This document shows positions 56,557 through 64,000 of a stretch of 64,000 nt of DNA, piece after piece (position 1 is the stretch's first letter; every line of letters begins with the position of its first letter). The DNA is taken from the NCBI GenBank assembly GCA_037178855.1, contig JASJZC010000001.1:5456001-5520000 (forward strand). Reading direction: 5' to 3'. Origin of the DNA: Oscheius sp. JU75. Lineage: Eukaryota > Nematoda > Chromadorea > Rhabditida > Rhabditidae. A program made the position numbers and the translations under genes. The notes under the pieces are model-generated. The model had not been told where the DNA came from. It saw nothing but the letters and a program-made list of their open reading frames with translations, and did no database searches.

Positions 56557-56639
56557 TTCCGATGGCGCAGTCATTAAGAGCGCCGACTGCGGTCCAGACG
56601 ACCGAGGTTCGAGTCCCACGGACGAGTTTGACTTTTTTT
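56557..56639 (+). pseudogene. tRNA-like remnant (pol III A and B boxes)
   Basis: TGGCGCAGTC (56563-56572) fits a pol III A box with a GCGC/GCGC D-stem, and GGTTCGAGTCC (56606-56616) fits a B box. A run of seven T follows at about 56633. The acceptor stem is mispaired, the anticodon arm would have a 5-nt loop and the T-stem does not pair, so it is a tRNA pseudogene or SINE head, not a working tRNA. Confidence 0.55.
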
Positions 56640-57838
56640 GCTTCTTATAAAACATTTCGAGTCGAACCGAGTCTCAAATTACACATCCTCTCCCCTCTCG
56701 ACTCATTTCCTTTCGAAAATGATGTGTTGGAAGAGATTACCCGTTCGCCTCTCCCTCTCTAATCGGCTGTCATTATGCATTCCTCTCTCTTACACACATA
56801 ACCCTCAATCCTCAGCCTGTTCTGAATGTGTGCTCAATGCGTCAGATCACTTTCTGTCCACCAATTTCCCACGCGCCCAAGCACGATTCCAATTCACGCT
56901 CTCCTGCTAATTAATTGACGGCTTCTCCGTAAACACACAGGCATGGATGACCGGCTGCTCTCGATTTTTGTTTGTTTAGATGAGTCTATGCCAGTCGCTT
57001 TGCCATAGGAAAAAAGGACCCGCCTGCTCACGTAATTCGAATTATGATGAAGTTTTCTCCTTATGCAATCGAGAGTCATTCCAACTTCCTCCCAAAACCT
57101 ATTTCTCCCCCACTCCGAATTCTCAGCAAACAGACGTGCACTGGCTGTCAAAAAACTGGGGAGGGGGGCTCACATGATTCACTTGACGTACCACAATTTG
57201 CAGGAGAGGAGACCATTGGTCGAGGTCACTTTCTCTCTTTTTACTTTTGACTGTGTTCTTTTGCTCGTTCTCGTAAACTAGTCGAACCACTCAAGCCACC
57301 AAATGCAAGCTTGTGTTTTCCAGTTTTGTGATGCTTTGAAAAGTTGTAGAGCAGATCAAGATCTATAATAGTTCAGAACATTGCAAAATGCAATTCTTAA
57401 TGAATTTTGCCTGAAAATGCCTGAAAAAGAGGGTGAGAAATGATGGGCCGCATGGCGCCAATACCCAGCATTAAGAAAAGTCTTTGTGATGCGTGAAAGA
57501 GCTCCTTCGCAGTGCTGCTCGCCTAATGAAATCGCAAAGTCTCGCTCACGTAGCGTCCACAAATCGAGTTGTTCTGCTTCACTGTCACATGGGCCACACC
57601 AGCTGTCTTCATCCGGAAAACATTTGTCTCTCCCGTGTTGCTTCCCTCCTCCTCGTCTTCCCAGAGAGTAATTGTCGTCAATTGGCGCTCTTCCCTCACT
57701 CTCTCTTCCTTTGATCATCGATCCGAGAGCAGGCTGAACTCTCTCCCAGGAGCACCTGACTCCCAGTTTGAGCTCCGAACTTTCAGTCGCTCACTTTCCT
57801 TCTTCTTGTCTCATACCCTCATCCCCATCTTTCAGACC

Positions 57839-59528
57839 ATGAATCGGGTAGGCGTCTTCGGTCAAATCTCCGAAATAAACGACCATCTCTTCTTGAGTGG
57901 AGCAGGAGTTCTGAAGCCGGAGAAAATCCGTCAAAAGCGGATTACTCTCATCGTCAATGCGACCACAGAAGAGCCTGCAACTTATCTGGACGGTGAGTCA
58001 AATGGTACCATTGGAATGTCGATCTCGGGGGTGGGGAAGAATGTGTAACAAAAAGAGGGTCTCGACCGGGAATCAGAGGACAGACTTATGACTCTCTTAA
58101 AGTAAGAGATCGGTTCCATTCACAGCTGTCCTCGGACTGGCGTTGGAACAGGAATGAGGAAGGTAGATAGTTACCGCTGACTGTTTCTGAGAGTGATAAA
58201 TAAAAGGAACTGAACTAGACACTGCTTGACTATCTGGACAAGGAGAGAGTTTGAGGAGGTGTTTCCTGACACAACTAGACGAAAAGCATCGGAAGGGAAG
58301 TTGGCGATAATACTTATGACATATGACTCTCCAACAATCAGTAGAATGAGTACCACTGACTACTGATTGGGATTTCGATTTACGAATGGTGACTATCAGA
58401 CACTTTGACTCTTAAATAAGGAAAGAAAATACTGTGAATACAAGTGGACTGAATATTGAGTCGTGAAACATCAGCAAACGCTAGAGTTCTCTGTTGTCTT
58501 CCCGTTTGAATGCGTAAGAGAGACAGTATCATCCTAGGAGATAGGTTAACCATCTGACTCACAGTTAACTACCTCACTCATGACAGAGTTTGTTGATGAC
58601 CCGTTTTCAGGAGTGGACAGTCTGAAGATCCGTGTGGACGACCATCCTTATGCTCGCCTGCACGAACACTTCGACCAGGTCGCCGACCGAATCAAGGCCC
58701 AGAAGGACAGAGGAGGCAAGACTCTTGTGCACTGCATGGCCGGCGTCTCCCGCTCAGCCAGTCTTGTCATTGTCTACCTGATGAAGCACTGTGGAATGAG
58801 TCTGCGTCAGGCGTACCATTACGTCAAGTCAGCCCGTCCCATTATTCGTCCCAATGTCGGCTTTTGGGCGAAGATGGTCGAGTACGAGAAGAGACTCAGA
58901 GGTGAATATACGGTAGTTCTTTTTCTAAAAAATATCTGCTTCAGGAACTGTCACAGTTACTATGATCATGACGCCACAGTGTGATCTCCCTATCCCGGAC
59001 TTGTACTGCGAAGAGCTACGACGAATGGCTGCTGCCACGACTGTTCAACGCACTCTGCCGCCCACGATATCGAGTACAAAGAGGCGTGGGTACTCGGCTG
59101 TGTAAGTTGTAATTTTATGTCTGGGAAAAGGACCTTTGAACCTATCTATTCAAGGGACCTTGAGCATAGTTGTAGCTCATATCAAGCTCTACAACTTTAC
59201 AGAACATCCGTTTGCTAGAAAGTGGTTTCCTGAACATGTACAGAGTATACTAGTTTATTGATTGTGAAATATCTGTGTCACACGTAGCATCTAAAGTCGG
59301 ATGTCTCTTCTTCATGATCCAAAGCCATTTCAAACAATCTTGTTCAGAACACTGCGTCCCTCAACTACTCCTGTCTCGACTCTCCGTCGCAGCACCTCAC
59401 CCACTCCTCGTCTTGCCGTCACCAGTTCATATTCGCTCTTCAGTCCGGCCCCGTCGCGCAAGCCGCGAGACAGCCTCTTCAGTATCTACTCGACTCCCCC
59501 ACGTCACACCTTCTTTTCGGCCTTCTAA
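57839..59528 (+). CDS. Atypical dual-specificity phosphatase, DUSP14/18/21 type
   Basis: Dephosphorylates Tyr and Ser/Thr, often in MAP kinases. Four exons (57839-57992, 58611-58901, 58945-59101, 59348-59528) encode 260 residues. The N-terminus (GQISEINDHLFLSGAGVL) and the catalytic loop HCMAGVSRSASL (HCxxGxxR, all essential residues present) are followed by ARPIIRPNVGFWAKMVEYE, the helix seen in DUSP14/18. The general-acid Asp is probably in KIRVDDHPYARLHEHF. The segment GTVTVTMIMTPQ resembles the DUSP14 C-terminus. A further 90-residue Ser/Thr/Pro-rich basic tail (STLRRSTSPTPR) is extra and may be phosphorylated. The CATCTTTCAG acceptor-like site ends 3 nt before the ATG. Confidence 0.92.
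59192..59250. repeat. Dispersed short repeat, copy 2
   Basis: Matches 3194-3252 in the same orientation; it lies in the last intron of the phosphatase gene (59102-59347). Confidence 0.5.
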
Positions 59529-59743
59529 CGGGTTCCCTGACCAATGGACTTCCTCCTTTGACCACCTGTACATTGCCTGATTCATGATTGTCAAACAGAA
59601 ATAGAGTTTTTGAGAAAGAGAATTCATCCGGGAAACACAATCTGAGAGAGACAATGAAATTGTAATGAGTATCAACGTCAAACAACAGGGGAAAAGATAC
59701 GTAAAGTATACACAGTAAAACGTTGAAAGTAGAGAGAAAGAGT

Positions 59744-63456
<3,713 letters not shown>

Positions 63457-63658
63457 CTGCAACACTGGATTAGAGGCACAATCACCATGATTACGGTATA
63501 TCGAGGATGAAGACCTCAACAGGTAAAATGAGGAAATAAATAGAAATCTGTCTTGAGATTTTACAGGACCGGTATAAGTAAAAAGGCAAGTTAGAGGGAC
63601 GCTAATCAGACTAGGTCAGTACTATATACAGAATTACAGATTAAGTGTGATATGTACA
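63457..63658. other. Short gap between ABHD5-like gene and SPT16
   Basis: 202 nt separate the upstream stop from the SPT16 ATG on the same strand, and an acceptor-like site lies at its 3' end. Consistent with an operon; no exon seen. Confidence 0.45.
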
Positions 63659-64000
63659 CTATGATTTCCAGTAGCTATCTACAACAGATAGTACTATTTC
63701 GTTGAAGGCTAGGGTCGCGTCAGCATAAACATGATGGCCAGCTCCGCGGATAACCTGAATGAGTGATTTTGAACTTGACGGAAAAGCTGAACATACTTGA
63801 ACATCGACATGGCCTTTTCTCTCGGATTGAATGTCAAAAGCGGGTCCAGGGTCGATCCAGCTTTTACTGCCGTAGATGAACGTAACTGGGACACTCTCAT
63901 CGATGCCATTGAATCGTTTGACCATCGGACGCTTAGCCCAGCCGTAGGGAAGGGTCATATTCTTGAAGGCAGACTCGCCGGTCGGTGTTCGGGCATTGCA
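63659..64000 (-). CDS. ABHD5: Alpha/beta hydrolase, ABHD5 (CGI-58)/ABHD4-like, C-terminal part
   Basis: Two exons are visible (64000-63797, continuing beyond the window, and 63754-63659). The sequence MTLPYGWAKRPMVKRFNGID, VPVTFIYGSKSWIDPGPAF and RGAGHHVYADATLAFNEIV matches the end of ABHD4/ABHD5. It includes the lid-side WAKRPM, the Asp strand (FIYG..SWID) and the His loop (GAGHHVYAD) of the hydrolase fold. ABHD5 activates the lipid-droplet lipase ATGL and lacks the nucleophile serine, whereas ABHD4 has it; that residue is outside the window, so the two cannot be told apart here. Confidence 0.85.
   Translation of the reverse strand, partial: CNARTPTGESAFKNMTLPYGWAKRPMVKRFNGIDESVPVTFIYGSKSWIDPGPAFDIQSERKGHVDVQVCSAFPSSSKSLIQVIRGAGHHVYADATLAFNEIVLSVVDSYWKS

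Larger units (their letters stand above)
52415..57838. other. 5.4-kb region without a recognised gene
   Basis: Head-to-head spacer between lamin and the phosphatase gene. It contains A/T-rich DNA, a 60-nt palindrome at 54270-54329, (GA)n and (CT)n microsatellites near 54856 and 55432, a CT-rich tract about 55420-55560, and a tRNA-like remnant at 56557-56639. Open frames are short and overlap on both strands. Promoters of both flanking genes are expected here. Confidence 0.5.

Noticed and set aside
56557..56639. Functional tRNA
   Set aside because: A and B boxes are good but acceptor, anticodon and T stems do not pair properly.

Overview
This window is eukaryotic nuclear DNA, almost certainly from a nematode. 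The genes are compact and intron-rich, with many introns of only 37-45 nt and strict GT...AG ends. The strongest taxonomic clue is a nuclear lamin (50436-52414) whose tail and CaaX box resemble nematode LMN-1. Supporting clues are a PET plus six-LIM protein (LIM-9/Limpet), a WDR-23/DCAF11 homologue and a glutamate-gated chloride channel. At least 12 predicted starts lie 0-18 nt after a pyrimidine-rich AG, as expected of spliced-leader trans-splicing. The species cannot be named from the sequence.

Layout. 1-2614 (+): 3' part of a GluCl channel subunit, then a four-TM protein with two PPxY motifs (LAPTM4-like). 2615-7564: poorly resolved, with a possible small coding region near 4640-4934. 7565-17221 (+): large lim-9/Limpet gene with an internal alternative promoter. 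17536-18332 (-): small single-pass membrane protein. About 18780-19697 (-): LINE reverse-transcriptase remnant. 20099-22271 (+): membrane protein with three Ly6/uPAR modules. 22823-25534 (-) and 26322-27495 (-): BTB protein and F-box protein, separated by a 130-bp inverted repeat. 29577-32320 (-): WDR-23/DCAF11. 33399-36731 (-): PC-esterase (PCED1-like) protein behind a small coiled-coil gene, spaced like an operon. 37058-37881 (+): ZNRF1/2-type ubiquitin ligase. 38252-39100 (-): RPL10A. 39802-41181 (+): SPATS2-like protein. 41761-42325 (-): ER DnaJ. 42635-43999 (+) and 44163-44980 (+): MSP-like protein and Cys-rich unknown. 45219-49088 (-): secreted Gln/Pro/Tyr-rich protein ending in a glutaredoxin-like domain. 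50436-52414 (-): lamin. 52415-57838: 5.4 kb without a recognisable gene. 57839-59528 (+): atypical dual-specificity phosphatase. 59744-63456 (-): SPT16 of the FACT complex. 63659-64000 (-): 3' end of an ABHD5-like hydrolase directly upstream of SPT16.

The genes are mostly unrelated housekeeping, cytoskeletal and signalling functions. What links them is architecture: probable trans-splicing, two probable operons, and several tail-to-tail pairs whose poly(A) signals nearly touch. In one pair a poly(A) signal lies inside the last codons of the antisense gene. The most unusual protein is the secreted low-complexity/glutaredoxin chimera, which lacks a visible CPxC active site. Gene models were assembled by eye from splice sites and phase continuity. 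Where the exon chain closes in frame to a stop, the model is good. Ends of UTRs were not determined.
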